64,000 nucleotides of DNA from Sulfuricurvum sp. (GCF_028681615.1 NZ_JAQUHV010000002.1:240333-304332), one strand, 5' to 3'. Numbered from the stretch's first letter, positions 47,929-56,726 are shown. Numbers and translations are program-made. The notes: a model not told the origin generated them from the sequence alone.

Positions 47929-48482
47929 ACGCTAAAGTCGCATTGATCGGTTCGGGAAACGCATTTTTTATGGATGAAGGGATCGGTTTGTATGCCGGAA
48001 AATATCTCAAAGAAAATTTTACGTTTGAACCGGCACTGGATATCGTGGATGGCGGAACTTTGGGCTTTCGCTTGATGCCGCTGCTGCAGGAGTATGAGAA
48101 CGTCGTCATTGTAAACACCAGTTCCGATGACACGAAAGAGGTAGGAAGTATCGAAGTGTTAAGCGGCGATGAGTTGATTGCCAATCAGGGGATCAAAAAA
48201 ACGGCGAACGAAGTCGAGATCACCGAGATGCTCCAAATCTGCTCGATGGCAAACCACTGTGCCGAAACGACCATGATCAGTATCGTTCCCGAAGATATCA
48301 TCAGTGTTGCTGTCGGAGTGACTCCCGCCCTTCGATTAAAATGGTCGGAATATATTGATGTGATTGTGGATGAACTCGAAAAATTGGGGATCAAGAGCAG
48401 CAAAAAAGCCGAGATCATGTGTCTGGATGAAATACTCGAACAGTTCGCCAATCCAAGCATCGAACACGGCAAAGGATTTTAA
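47925..48482 (+). CDS. HydD/HybD-like hydrogenase protease, degenerate metal site
   Basis: 185 residues, maturation endopeptidase fold (GSGNAFFMDEGIG, VDGGTLG). Compared with E. coli HybD ligands E16, D62 and H93, it keeps Glu (E18) but has Asn at the second (N64 in VIVNTSS) and third (N95 in TANEVEI) positions, so nickel binding and proteolysis are doubtful. Overlaps hypF by 4 bp and is followed 3 bp later by a second, better conserved copy. May be a non-catalytic partner or chaperone. Confidence 0.82.
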   Translation: MNAKVALIGSGNAFFMDEGIGLYAGKYLKENFTFEPALDIVDGGTLGFRLMPLLQEYENVVIVNTSSDDTKEVGSIEVLSGDELIANQGIKKTANEVEITEMLQICSMANHCAETTMISIVPEDIISVAVGVTPALRLKWSEYIDVIVDELEKLGIKSSKKAEIMCLDEILEQFANPSIEHGKGF

Positions 48483-48485
48483 GGT

Positions 48486-49043
48486 ATGTCTATCGTCGTT
48501 TTAGGTGTCGGAAATGTCCTCGAAGAAGATGATGGCGTCGGTATTTATGCGGCGGCGTTTCTCAAAGCAAATTTCACGTTTAATGATCGTGTCCATATCA
48601 TCAACGGGGGGGTAGAGGGGATCAACCTGCTGAACCTCTTTTTGGAAAATACCTATATCATTATCCTTGATACGATCAATCTGGACGATACCCCGGGGAG
48701 TATTTACAATATCCCCTCCTACGAACTCAGCGGTTACGGTCTCAACAGCGGCGGTGCTCATGAAGTAGGGGTAATGCAGTGTCTGGATATGATCGAGCTG
48801 ATGGGACATCCCCTGCCCGAATCCAATGTGATAGGGATCGTCCCCAAAAGTATTACGTTTCATATGGGGCTCAGTACGGAATTGGAAGAGCGATTCGAAG
48901 CCTATATCGGAACCATTATCGGTTATCTAAAATCATCATACGGTATTGATTTTGTTAAAAAAGAGACGTCGCAAAGTCTTTTAGACATTATTGAAACGTT
49001 TAAATATCCGAGTCATCAAAATCAACCGTTAGATTTAAAATAG
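48486..49043 (+). CDS. hydD: Hydrogenase maturation protease (HydD-like)
   Basis: 185 residues. Metal-site equivalents: D16 (Glu in E. coli HybD) in LEEDDGVG, D62 in IILDTIN and H92 in GGAHEVGVM, so likely active. The DGG motif reads NGG. It should cut the C-terminal tail of HydB and/or of the soluble large subunit. Same length as its neighbour, so the pair arose by duplication. Converges with the transposase-derived gene, overlapping it by 22 bp. Confidence 0.88.
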   Translation: MSIVVLGVGNVLEEDDGVGIYAAAFLKANFTFNDRVHIINGGVEGINLLNLFLENTYIIILDTINLDDTPGSIYNIPSYELSGYGLNSGGAHEVGVMQCLDMIELMGHPLPESNVIGIVPKSITFHMGLSTELEERFEAYIGTIIGYLKSSYGIDFVKKETSQSLLDIIETFKYPSHQNQPLDLK

Positions 49044-49705
49044 AGTACTTCAAGAATCTCCGCGCGTCGCTGTTTTGGCGTATTGAATTTAAATTCCGCC
49101 TCTTTCAGATAATAGGGAAAGTGGTCGTTACTGACCCCTTTAAAAGGTGTAATAAACTGTTCAAAATAGTGCCAAAACTTGGTAATCGCATTGTCATGTT
49201 CGGATATTTTGATGATTTTACTCATACGCATAAATTTTGAAAACTCTTTATAATACACTCCTTCGAGATTATCTTCCACAAATTGTTGTTTATACATTAC
49301 CAAAGAGGGCATGAGGAGCGTATACACTTTTTCTCCGTAGCTGAATGTCAGAAAATTATGGGAATCAAAGATAGCCGTTTTATCACGCCGTTTGGATTTT
49401 TCGATGTAGAGATACTCTTCGTATTGGCTCTCGTTCGTACGGTGGAGATGGTAATGATCTTCACAATACTCTGCGCAAATGTGCCGGAATTTCTGATAGT
49501 ATTTTGAAACGGTCACGTAAGTTATGTTCAGAGATTTGGATGCTTCGAGGGCGTTTTCGTCATTGCAAAAAAGTTGGATAAGCGTTTTGATCTGATTAAT
49601 ACGTACCGGGCTGTATTTTTTTTTGCATTGACTGCATTTAACATATCCCTCTCTGAGATGATAAAGAGGTGAAGCACAGTAAATACAAGTATCAGAGACT
49701 TTCAT
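49022..49705 (-). CDS. IS1595-transposase-derived zinc-ribbon/HTH protein
   Basis: 227 residues. Zinc ribbon CIYC...CSQC (residues 7-29), helix-turn-helix-like segment (ALEASKSLNITYVTVSKYYQKF, about 52-75), then a shortened region that resembles the ISXO2/IS1595 transposase core: QYEEYLYIEKSKRR in the place of the first catalytic Asp motif (Asp replaced) and a recognisable end PYYLKEAEFKFN. Other catalytic acids are not obvious, no terminal inverted repeats or target duplication flank it, and it lies neatly between hydrogenase genes. Probably a domesticated DNA-binding protein. It diverges from the nickel-transporter/hyp operon, so it may regulate it. Confidence 0.65.
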   Translation of the reverse strand: MKVSDTCIYCASPLYHLREGYVKCSQCKKKYSPVRINQIKTLIQLFCNDENALEASKSLNITYVTVSKYYQKFRHICAEYCEDHYHLHRTNESQYEEYLYIEKSKRRDKTAIFDSHNFLTFSYGEKVYTLLMPSLVMYKQQFVEDNLEGVYYKEFSKFMRMSKIIKISEHDNAITKFWHYFEQFITPFKGVSNDHFPYYLKEAEFKFNTPKQRRAEILEVLYFKSNG

Positions 49706-49726
49706 AAGGTATATTGTAGCAAATCA

Positions 49727-49759
49727 TTATCATGATGGATGTTTTTAGTCATGATAATA
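49727..49759. promoter_or_regulatory. Inverted repeat upstream of the transposase-derived gene
   Basis: ATTATCATGA (49727-49736) and TCATGATAAT (49750-49759) are perfect 10-bp arms with a 13-bp spacer, 22 bp before the start codon of the zinc-ribbon/HTH gene in the divergent region. Candidate operator for that protein or for another regulator of the region. Confidence 0.5.
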
Positions 49760-49804
49760 AAAATTTATCTACCTTTCTGCCGTTGAAAATAAAATTAGTT
49801 CTAA

Positions 49805-49886
49805 AAATATATAAGAAATGAGATGTTTTAGCTTCTTTTTACCCAAAAGACCTATAATCTCTTATTCTGAATGATTATTCATAAAT
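49805..49886 (+). promoter_or_regulatory. Promoter and shared elements before the nickel-transporter/hyp operon
   Basis: AAATATATAAGAAAT at 49805-49819, TATAAT at 49853-49858 and CTGAATGATTATTCATAAAT at 49867-49886. The first and last elements also occur before hydA (15 of 15 and 19 of 20 bases). The last contains an inverted repeat TGAAT-N4-ATTCA and lies just after the expected transcription start. Confidence 0.65.
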
Positions 49887-49898
49887 GGGAGCAATAAA

Positions 49899-50537
49899 AT
49901 GGAAATTGGTTTAATGATCATTTTTTGGTATGGTATATTGCATGCATTCGGCCCGGATCATTTGACGGCAATTACCGATTTCTCGATCGGTAAAGAAGCG
50001 AAAAAAACATTTATGATTGTCGGAGCTTTTGCGGTTGGACATGGAATCATGCTTTTCATGTTTGCAAAAATCTTGCAGTATTATACGATCCCTGCCGAGT
50101 TTATGGCGTACGGGGATATTATCGCTTCGAACGTGATTCTCTCGATAGGGCTCTATCTGCTTTATATGGTATATGCCAATAAAATTCATTTAAAAACCCA
50201 TACACATGAAAACAAAAAACATGTCCATATCTGGTTTGGAAAGGAACATCAACATGAAACTTCTACAACGACATCGGCATTTGGTGTAGGGGTATTGATG
50301 GGAATCGGCGGGGTGCGCGGTATGCTGGTTACCTTAGGCGTTTTGCATGGACAAACGGTTGATTTTACGATGATTCTTGCTTTTATCGCGGGCGTTATGG
50401 TAGTCTTTTTTAGTTTCGGTTTGGTCATATCATGGATTAATAAAGATATTTTGACCAATATCAAAAATGTGCGTCGGGTTTTTGCCGCGGTGGGGACTGT
50501 TTCTGTTCTTGTGGGCGGAAATATGCTTTTAGCTTAA
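49899..50537 (+). CDS. Nickel/cobalt transporter (NiCoT/RcnA-like)
   Basis: 212 residues, six membrane helices. The first helix carries HAFGPDH, the HX4DH nickel/cobalt signature. Helices 3 and 4 are joined by a cytoplasmic His-rich loop (HTHENKKHVHI and KEHQHE). The second half has MGIGGVRGMLVTLGVLHG. Lies 40 bp before hypB, so its likely task is nickel supply for the hydrogenases, although RcnA-type members export. Confidence 0.8.
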   Translation: MEIGLMIIFWYGILHAFGPDHLTAITDFSIGKEAKKTFMIVGAFAVGHGIMLFMFAKILQYYTIPAEFMAYGDIIASNVILSIGLYLLYMVYANKIHLKTHTHENKKHVHIWFGKEHQHETSTTTSAFGVGVLMGIGGVRGMLVTLGVLHGQTVDFTMILAFIAGVMVVFFSFGLVISWINKDILTNIKNVRRVFAAVGTVSVLVGGNMLLA

Positions 50538-50577
50538 TTGAATAAAAAATAAAATTGGAATACAGGAGATTATAAAT

Positions 50578-51402
50578 ATGTGTAAAGACTGCGGATGCTC
50601 TATTACCGATCATCATCATGACGACCACGACCACGAGGGTCATCACCATCACCACGATCATGAAGGTCACCATCATGACCATAGCCACGATCATTCCCAC
50701 ACGCATCAGGCAGCGCATGAGACACTGCACCATAACCCTCAGCTCAATGACACGAAAACGATTGCGGTGATCAAAAAGATTTTGGATAAAAACGATCAGG
50801 AAGCGCACCACAATCGTGAGCATTTCAACGAATACGGGGTGCTGGCGATCAATCTGATGAGCTCACCCGGCAGCGGAAAAACGACTTTGCTCGAAAAGAT
50901 GGGCAGCTTGGCTCCGTTTAAATTCGGCGTGGTCGAAGGGGACTTGGAGACATCGAGAGACGCCGACCGCCTCAAAGCGGTGGGAATCCCTGCCGTGCAG
51001 ATTCAGACGGGAAGCGCATGTCATTTGGACGCGTTTATGGTTCATAAAGGGCTGCACGATATGCCGATTGCCGATTTGGATGTGTGCTTTATCGAAAATG
51101 TCGGAAACCTCGTCTGTCCGGCGAGCTATGACGTAGGTTCACACCTCAATATCGTCCTTGTCTCTATTCCCGAAGGGGAAGATAAGATCGCCAAATATCC
51201 GGTGATGTTCCGAGCGGCTGATCTTATTTTGATTACGAAAACCGATTTGCTCCCGTATTTCAAATACGATATCGAGCGCGAGAAAGCCGAAGCACGCAAA
51301 ATCAAACCCAACGTCGATATTTTGGAAGTAAACATCAACGATGAGGACTCTGTGAAGCGGGTTATCGAATGGATAGAATTTAAACGAAAGATGAGAGCGT
51401 AA
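50578..51402 (+). CDS. hypB: Hydrogenase nickel-insertion GTPase HypB
   Basis: 274 residues. N-terminal CxxCGC nickel site (MCKDCGCSI). A histidine/aspartate stretch of about 40 residues (about 13-55) can store nickel. GTPase domain: Walker A SSPGSGKTTLL (about 98-108), metal-binding Cys-His in TGSACHLD, switch region CFIENVGNLVCPA and TKTDLL. Delivers Ni with HypA. Confidence 0.97.
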   Translation: MCKDCGCSITDHHHDDHDHEGHHHHHDHEGHHHDHSHDHSHTHQAAHETLHHNPQLNDTKTIAVIKKILDKNDQEAHHNREHFNEYGVLAINLMSSPGSGKTTLLEKMGSLAPFKFGVVEGDLETSRDADRLKAVGIPAVQIQTGSACHLDAFMVHKGLHDMPIADLDVCFIENVGNLVCPASYDVGSHLNIVLVSIPEGEDKIAKYPVMFRAADLILITKTDLLPYFKYDIEREKAEARKIKPNVDILEVNINDEDSVKRVIEWIEFKRKMRA

Positions 51403-51404
51403 TT

Positions 51405-51698
51405 ATGTGTTTATCCATACCTTCAAAAGTGGTCAAAATTGATCCGGAACTTAATATCGCAACCGTCGACACTATGGGAGTCCAACGCACTGCAGGACTG
51501 GATTTGATGGAAGAGGGGTCTGTCAAAATCGGAGATTACGTTCTATTGCATATCGGTTTTATTATGAACAAGATCGATGAAGAGGATGCGCTTGAATCGC
51601 TGAGGGTGTATCAGGAGATATTAGAGAAACTCGATGAAGAAGAACGCAGAGTATTGGTCCTCGAAGATGATAATTGCGTCAATAGAGAAGCCCCATGA
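51405..51698 (+). CDS. hypC: Hydrogenase maturation chaperone HypC
   Basis: 97 residues, N-terminal MCLSIPSKV with the functional Cys2. HypC holds the Fe(CN)2CO unit with HypD and passes it to the large subunit. Overlaps hypD by 4 bp. One HypC/HybG protein seems to serve all hydrogenases of the window, as no second copy is seen. Confidence 0.96.
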   Translation: MCLSIPSKVVKIDPELNIATVDTMGVQRTAGLDLMEEGSVKIGDYVLLHIGFIMNKIDEEDALESLRVYQEILEKLDEEERRVLVLEDDNCVNREAP

Positions 51699-52840
51699 GC
51701 TCACTCGAACTCAAAGACCTCTATGACGGGTTCCGTGACCCCGATGTGATCAAAGGGTATCAAAAACTGATCGCAGCAGAGGCAAAAAAACTTGATCGAA
51801 ATGTCAATATCATGGAGGTGTGCGGCGGACATACCCATACGATCATGAAATACGGCCTTACGCAGCTATTGCCAGAAAACATCAATTTTATTCACGGACC
51901 CGGATGTCCTGTATGTATCATGCCCAAAGAACGGGTTGATCATGCATATGTACTTGCCATGCAGCCGGATGTGATTTTACTGACGCTGGGAGATATGATT
52001 AAAGTCCCAGGAAGCCACGGTTCATTACAGGATGCCAGAGCCAAGGGTGCGGATGTCAGATACGTCTATTCCCCGATGGACGCGCTCAAAATTGCTGAGG
52101 AAAATTCGGATAAAAAAATTGTTTTCTTTGCGATTGGTTTTGAGACGACGACACCAATGACAGCAGCTTTGCTCGACGTCGTGATCAAACGGGGAATCAA
52201 CAATATCTTTTTTCATATCAATCACGTGACCGTGCCCGAAGTGATGAAAGAATTGATCGACAGCCGTGATGAACACGTTAACAGTTATGACCACAGGATC
52301 GATGCGTTTATCGGCCCATCGCATGTCAGCGTTATCAGCGGTTCAAAAATTTATGAACTGTTTTCTATAGAATATCATATTCCCGTTGTCGTTGCCGGTT
52401 TTGAACCGGTCGATGTCATGGAAGCTATTTATATGATGATGAAGCAGTTTAATGAAGGGCGCAGTGATTTGGAAATCCAGTATAAACGGCTTGTTACACC
52501 GGAGGGAAATCTCAAAGCACAAGCGCTGATCGAACACTATTTTGAAAAAGTGAGCCTCTTTAAGTGGAGAGGGATGGGAAATGTACCGAACAGCGGATTA
52601 AAACTCCGCGATGAATTTGCCGCCTATGATGCGGAGGTTTTATTTGAAAATATTCTTCCGTATGATGAAATCGACGATCACAAACTTTGTATCTGCGGAG
52701 ATATTTTACGCGGTTTTGCAAAACCGCAGGAGTGCAGTGTATTTGGAACGGCATGCAAGCCGAGTTCCCCGCTGGGAAGCTGTATGGTAAGTTCGGAAGG
52801 GGCATGTGCCGCCTATTATAAATACGGGAATCTAATATGA
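51695..52840 (+). CDS. hypD: Hydrogenase maturation protein HypD
   Basis: 381 residues. Conserved CGGHTHT (about residue 43), GPGCPVCIMP (about 70), GFETTTP and the C-terminal [4Fe-4S] cysteines (CICGDILRG, QECSVFGTAC, SEGACAAYY). Scaffold for the Fe(CN)2CO group. Overlaps hypE by 4 bp. Confidence 0.97.
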   Translation: MSSLELKDLYDGFRDPDVIKGYQKLIAAEAKKLDRNVNIMEVCGGHTHTIMKYGLTQLLPENINFIHGPGCPVCIMPKERVDHAYVLAMQPDVILLTLGDMIKVPGSHGSLQDARAKGADVRYVYSPMDALKIAEENSDKKIVFFAIGFETTTPMTAALLDVVIKRGINNIFFHINHVTVPEVMKELIDSRDEHVNSYDHRIDAFIGPSHVSVISGSKIYELFSIEYHIPVVVAGFEPVDVMEAIYMMMKQFNEGRSDLEIQYKRLVTPEGNLKAQALIEHYFEKVSLFKWRGMGNVPNSGLKLRDEFAAYDAEVLFENILPYDEIDDHKLCICGDILRGFAKPQECSVFGTACKPSSPLGSCMVSSEGACAAYYKYGNLI

Positions 52841-53835
52841 CGAAAAACATTGTACTGGCACAAGGAAACGGGGGGCAGGAAAACGCTGAACTGATCTCCA
52901 AGATATTTTATAAACATTTTAAAAACGAGATTCTGGAAAAGAGTGAAGATGCGGCGATCATCGACGGCGGACGGTTGGCGTTTACGACCGACAGTTTCAC
53001 CGTCAGCCCCATCTTTTTTGACGGGGGAGATATCGGAAAACTCAGTATCTGCGGTACCTGTAACGATCTGGCGATGATGGGGGCAAAGCCCGCTTACATG
53101 ACGTGTGCCGTGATTGTGGAAGAAGGATTTTCGATCGATGATCTGGAAAAAATCGTCCGTTCGATGAAAAAAGAGCTGGAAGTAAACCAAGCACTCATCG
53201 TTTGCGGGGATACCAAGGTCGTCCCGAGAGGAAGCGTCGATAAGATTTTCATCAATACGACAGGGGTCGGAATCGTTCAAAAAAGCGGTATTTCCTCCAA
53301 CTGTGTGAGCGAAGCCGATACGATCATCATCTCAAACCAGATCGGTCGTCACGGAGCAACGATTTTCGCTAACCGTGAGGGAATGGAATTTAGTTCTGCG
53401 CTGCAAAGCGACTGTACCTCGTTGTGGCCGCTGGTCGAAAAACTTCTCTCGGAAGGTATCCGAATCACGGCAATGCGTGACGCGACACGCGGCGGTGTTG
53501 CGGCGGTACTGAATGAATGGGCGAAACAGTCCGCGGTATGTATCGAAGTTCAGGAAGAATCTTTACCGGTGAGCGATGAGGTGCGCGGGATTTGCGAAAT
53601 TCTGGGATTTGAAGCGTACAACCTCGCAAACGAGGGGACATTTGTATTGGCCGTAAAAAGCGAAGATGCCGCCAAAGCGGTAGCAATATTGCAAGAATTT
53701 GAAGAGGCACGCTATGCGTCGATTATCGCGGATGTTACCCATCAGTATGACGGACGGGTTGTACTCTTAAGCGCATGGGGGTCCAAACGGTTTATGGATT
53801 TACCTACCGGGGAACTGTTGCCTCGGATATGCTGA
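52837..53835 (+). CDS. hypE: Hydrogenase maturation protein HypE
   Basis: 332 residues, PurM-like ATPase that dehydrates the carbamoylated C-terminal Cys to thiocyanate. N-terminal AQGNGGQENAELI, ATP-site FTTDSFTVSPIFF and CGTCNDLAMMGA; ends in PRIC with the required C-terminal cysteine. Confidence 0.97.
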   Translation: MTKNIVLAQGNGGQENAELISKIFYKHFKNEILEKSEDAAIIDGGRLAFTTDSFTVSPIFFDGGDIGKLSICGTCNDLAMMGAKPAYMTCAVIVEEGFSIDDLEKIVRSMKKELEVNQALIVCGDTKVVPRGSVDKIFINTTGVGIVQKSGISSNCVSEADTIIISNQIGRHGATIFANREGMEFSSALQSDCTSLWPLVEKLLSEGIRITAMRDATRGGVAAVLNEWAKQSAVCIEVQEESLPVSDEVRGICEILGFEAYNLANEGTFVLAVKSEDAAKAVAILQEFEEARYASIIADVTHQYDGRVVLLSAWGSKRFMDLPTGELLPRIC

Positions 53836-53849
53836 AAAAGTAGAAACAG

Positions 53850-55538
53850 TTGCGTATTTTATTGGTCGTTTCGGCGTTTAATTCATTGAGCCAGCGCATT
53901 TTTTGCGATCTTCGAGATCGAGGGGAAACGGTGGGCGTAAGTTTTGCCATCAATGACGCTCAGCTTATCGAAGAGGCTGCCGAATTTAACCCCGATCTTA
54001 TCCTCTCTCCTTTTTTAAAAAAGAGGATTCCGCAAAGTATCTGGAAGACGATCCCGACGTTTATCATCCATCCCGGAATAGCGGGAGACCGCGGAGCGCA
54101 TGCTCTTGACTGGGCAATTATGAAAAAAGAAAAAACCTGGGGTGTGACGATCCTCCGGGCTAACGGCGAATACGATGCGGGGGATATTTATGCTCACGGC
54201 ACATTCACGATGCAAAGTGGAGCTAAAGCCTCCATTTACCGTAACCAAGTGGGGACCCTTGCATCGGCCTTGGTGTCCGAACTGCTCGAATCGTTGAATG
54301 ACCCGATTTTTAGCCCGATGTCCCAACATGAACATAGCTTGCCCGGATCGGCCCATTTGGTGATGACCCAGCAGGAGCGCCGTATCGACTGGGAACAAGA
54401 CGGCACGGACGAGATTATTAAAAAAATCCACAGCGGCGACAGTCACCCGGGAGTCGCCGATACGATTTTGGATTTGGAGTGTTTTTTATACGGAGTACAT
54501 AAAGAAGCAATACTGAGAGGCGGGATCAAAGAGGTTTTGGCAAAACGTGAGGGTGCTATCTGTATTGGTACGCGTGACGGAGCCCTCTGGATTTCGCATC
54601 TCAAAGAGCGGCATACCCCCGGTATCAAGCTTCCTGCAACATATGTATTGAAAGATCGGCTCAAAGGGGTAAGGGAAGAGCGTTTGCCGCTCTTTGTCGA
54701 ACCCGGGAGGGAGACGTTTAAAGAGATTACCTATTTTGTGCGTGATGAGATAGGGTACCTTGGATTTGATTTTCATAACGGTGCGATGGGTGCGCACCAG
54801 TGTGTACGGTTGAAATATGCGTTTGATCATCTCAAACAGACGGGGATAAAAGTGCTGGTTCTGATGGGCGGAAGCGATTTTTTTTCGAACGGGATTCATT
54901 TGAATATTATGGAAGATTCGAAAAAACCGGATGAAGACGGCTGGTCGAATATCCATTCGATGAACGAGGTCGTCAAATCTATTTTGATGTGCGATGAGGT
55001 AGTGACGGTGAGTTCACTGCATCGAAACGCAGGTGCGGGAGGTGTCTTTTTAGCTCTTGCAGCCGATCATGTCATCACACGTGAGGGAGTTGTTCTGAAC
55101 CCGCATTACCAAACGCTCGGCTTGCACGGGAGTGAATATTGGACCTTTACTCTGCCCCGACGCGTCGGAGCAGAAAAAGCATACGCACTGACGACAGAAT
55201 GTCTGCCGGTGAGTGCGGCTAAAGCGGCCCAAATCGGTTTGGCGGATGCACTTATGCCAGAAGACGATGCGAACTATTTTGAAGAATTGCATCGCTATTG
55301 TATGGGCTTGGTCGCCGATGAAGACCGATATTATGAACTGATCGAGGCCAAACGAGGGAAAATCAATGATCCGTCCTTTGCGCAGGAAATCCAACAGCAC
55401 CGTGAAAAAGAGCTGGAAGAGATGTATCCGAGTTTTTACGATCCGAACAGCGATTTTAATCGTCTGCGCAAAGCATTTGTTTATAAGCTCTGCCCGATTC
55501 AGACACCCCATTATATAAAAGGAGAACGCTATGCATGA
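53850..55538 (+). CDS. hypX: HypX (HoxX), CO-ligand-forming maturation enzyme
   Basis: 562 residues, two domains. Residues 1-250: formyltransferase-like with FIIHPGIAGDRGAHALDWAI and DAGDIYA. Residues about 285-540: enoyl-CoA hydratase/isomerase-like (VLMGGSDFFSNGIHLN, AGAGGVFLALAADHVI). In Aquifex HypX turns formyl-tetrahydrofolate via formyl-CoA into CO for the NiFe site and matters when O2 is present. TTG start 14 bp after hypE. Suggests hydrogenases here are made under micro-oxic conditions. Confidence 0.92.
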   Translation: MRILLVVSAFNSLSQRIFCDLRDRGETVGVSFAINDAQLIEEAAEFNPDLILSPFLKKRIPQSIWKTIPTFIIHPGIAGDRGAHALDWAIMKKEKTWGVTILRANGEYDAGDIYAHGTFTMQSGAKASIYRNQVGTLASALVSELLESLNDPIFSPMSQHEHSLPGSAHLVMTQQERRIDWEQDGTDEIIKKIHSGDSHPGVADTILDLECFLYGVHKEAILRGGIKEVLAKREGAICIGTRDGALWISHLKERHTPGIKLPATYVLKDRLKGVREERLPLFVEPGRETFKEITYFVRDEIGYLGFDFHNGAMGAHQCVRLKYAFDHLKQTGIKVLVLMGGSDFFSNGIHLNIMEDSKKPDEDGWSNIHSMNEVVKSILMCDEVVTVSSLHRNAGAGGVFLALAADHVITREGVVLNPHYQTLGLHGSEYWTFTLPRRVGAEKAYALTTECLPVSAAKAAQIGLADALMPEDDANYFEELHRYCMGLVADEDRYYELIEAKRGKINDPSFAQEIQQHREKELEEMYPSFYDPNSDFNRLRKAFVYKLCPIQTPHYIKGERYA

Positions 55539-55872
55539 GTATTCGATAGTGCAGGCATTATTGACGCAGTGCGAGGATATCGCAAAAGAAAATGAAGCCG
55601 AAGCGGTAACGAAAATCATCGTCAAAATCGGTAAAATGTCCGGAGTGGAACCGCATCTATTGGAAATAGCATTTAATACATTTAAAGAAAAAACGGTGTG
55701 TGACGGAGCAGATTTTGTCCTTAACGTACAGCCTCTGGTGATCGAATGCAAAGAGTGTGGAGTACAGACAACCTTGGATGAGATTTTTTACAAATGTCCA
55801 GCGTGTGAAAGTTTGGATGTCAAAGTGATCGATGGAGAAGATATGTATTTAATGACGTTGGAAATGGAGTAG
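55531..55872 (+). CDS. hypA: Hydrogenase nickel-insertion protein HypA
   Basis: 113 residues. Nickel site MHEYSIV (His2, Glu3) and zinc site CKECG...CPACE at about 73-92. Works with HypB. The start overlaps the hypX end by 8 bp, so it is translated from the same transcript. Confidence 0.96.
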   Translation: MHEYSIVQALLTQCEDIAKENEAEAVTKIIVKIGKMSGVEPHLLEIAFNTFKEKTVCDGADFVLNVQPLVIECKECGVQTTLDEIFYKCPACESLDVKVIDGEDMYLMTLEME

Positions 55873-55875
55873 AGT

Positions 55876-56625
55876 ATGCAAGAATATTGGGAATTATATA
55901 TGAAAACAATCGATGGCAACATCGCATCGGTTTTGGTGAACGCGGGGATTTCGGCTGAACTTCCGAGTGAGGATAAATTTTATGTCGGATTTATCAAGCT
56001 TGCCATGAATACACCGAATGACAAGGGGCTTGTTTCCGAAAACGAAGAGGCACAGCTCAATTTTATCGAAGATAAAATCGAAATGGAATCTCTCAGATAC
56101 CGTATCGGCAACTACGTCGGCAAGATTGTTTCAAACGGCGAAATCACGTTTATCTATTATCTGAAACACGATTTTGAATGGCCGGATGTCGTAGCGGCTG
56201 CAATGAATGATTTTGAAGGGTATCAATATGAATTCGGTTCAAAAATGGATTCGGATTGGGAAATTTATAACAAACTACTTTTCCCGACACCGATCGAGTG
56301 GCAGATTATTCACAATCACAAAGTATGCGACAACTTAAAAGCCAACGGCGATTCTCTGCATTTACCGAGAGCAATCGAGCATAAAGCGTATTTTGAAACC
56401 CCTGAACAGCGGACGGCTTTTGTGGAACGGATCGAATCGGAAGCATTTAAAGTCAAAGAGCTGATAGATGTGAACGAAAATACACCTATGGTCGGGCTCA
56501 GTTTTTACCGTCAGGATAAACCGTTTTATTACGATATTGATACATTAACTTTGCATTTGATTGAGATAACATACCAATGTGAAGGGCAATATGACGGCTG
56601 GGAAACGAGTGTCGTAAAAATATAG
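55876..56625 (+). CDS. DUF695 / RraB-like protein in the hyp operon
   Basis: 249 residues, soluble. N-terminal half (about 1-130) fits DUF695 (EYWELYMKTIDGNIASVLVN, FIYYLKHDFEWPD). C-terminal half (about 160-249) fits the RraB (RNase E regulator B) fold: LPRAIEHKAYFETPEQRTAFVE-type start and the closing GQYDGWETSVV. 3 bp after hypA, so cotranscribed with the hyp genes. As far as I know Campylobacterota lack RNase E, so a different target is likely. Confidence 0.75.
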   Translation: MQEYWELYMKTIDGNIASVLVNAGISAELPSEDKFYVGFIKLAMNTPNDKGLVSENEEAQLNFIEDKIEMESLRYRIGNYVGKIVSNGEITFIYYLKHDFEWPDVVAAAMNDFEGYQYEFGSKMDSDWEIYNKLLFPTPIEWQIIHNHKVCDNLKANGDSLHLPRAIEHKAYFETPEQRTAFVERIESEAFKVKELIDVNENTPMVGLSFYRQDKPFYYDIDTLTLHLIEITYQCEGQYDGWETSVVKI

Positions 56626-56726
56626 TAATAAATCACTGAAAGTTCATTCACTTTTAAGATACTTTAATCTATTCACAGTGATAATAGACATAGAAATGTA
56701 ACCGAATATATGAAAAGGAGTTTAGA

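Noticed and set aside
49022..49705. An active insertion sequence
   Set aside because: No terminal inverted repeats or target duplication were found at the gene borders, and the catalytic core is short and altered.
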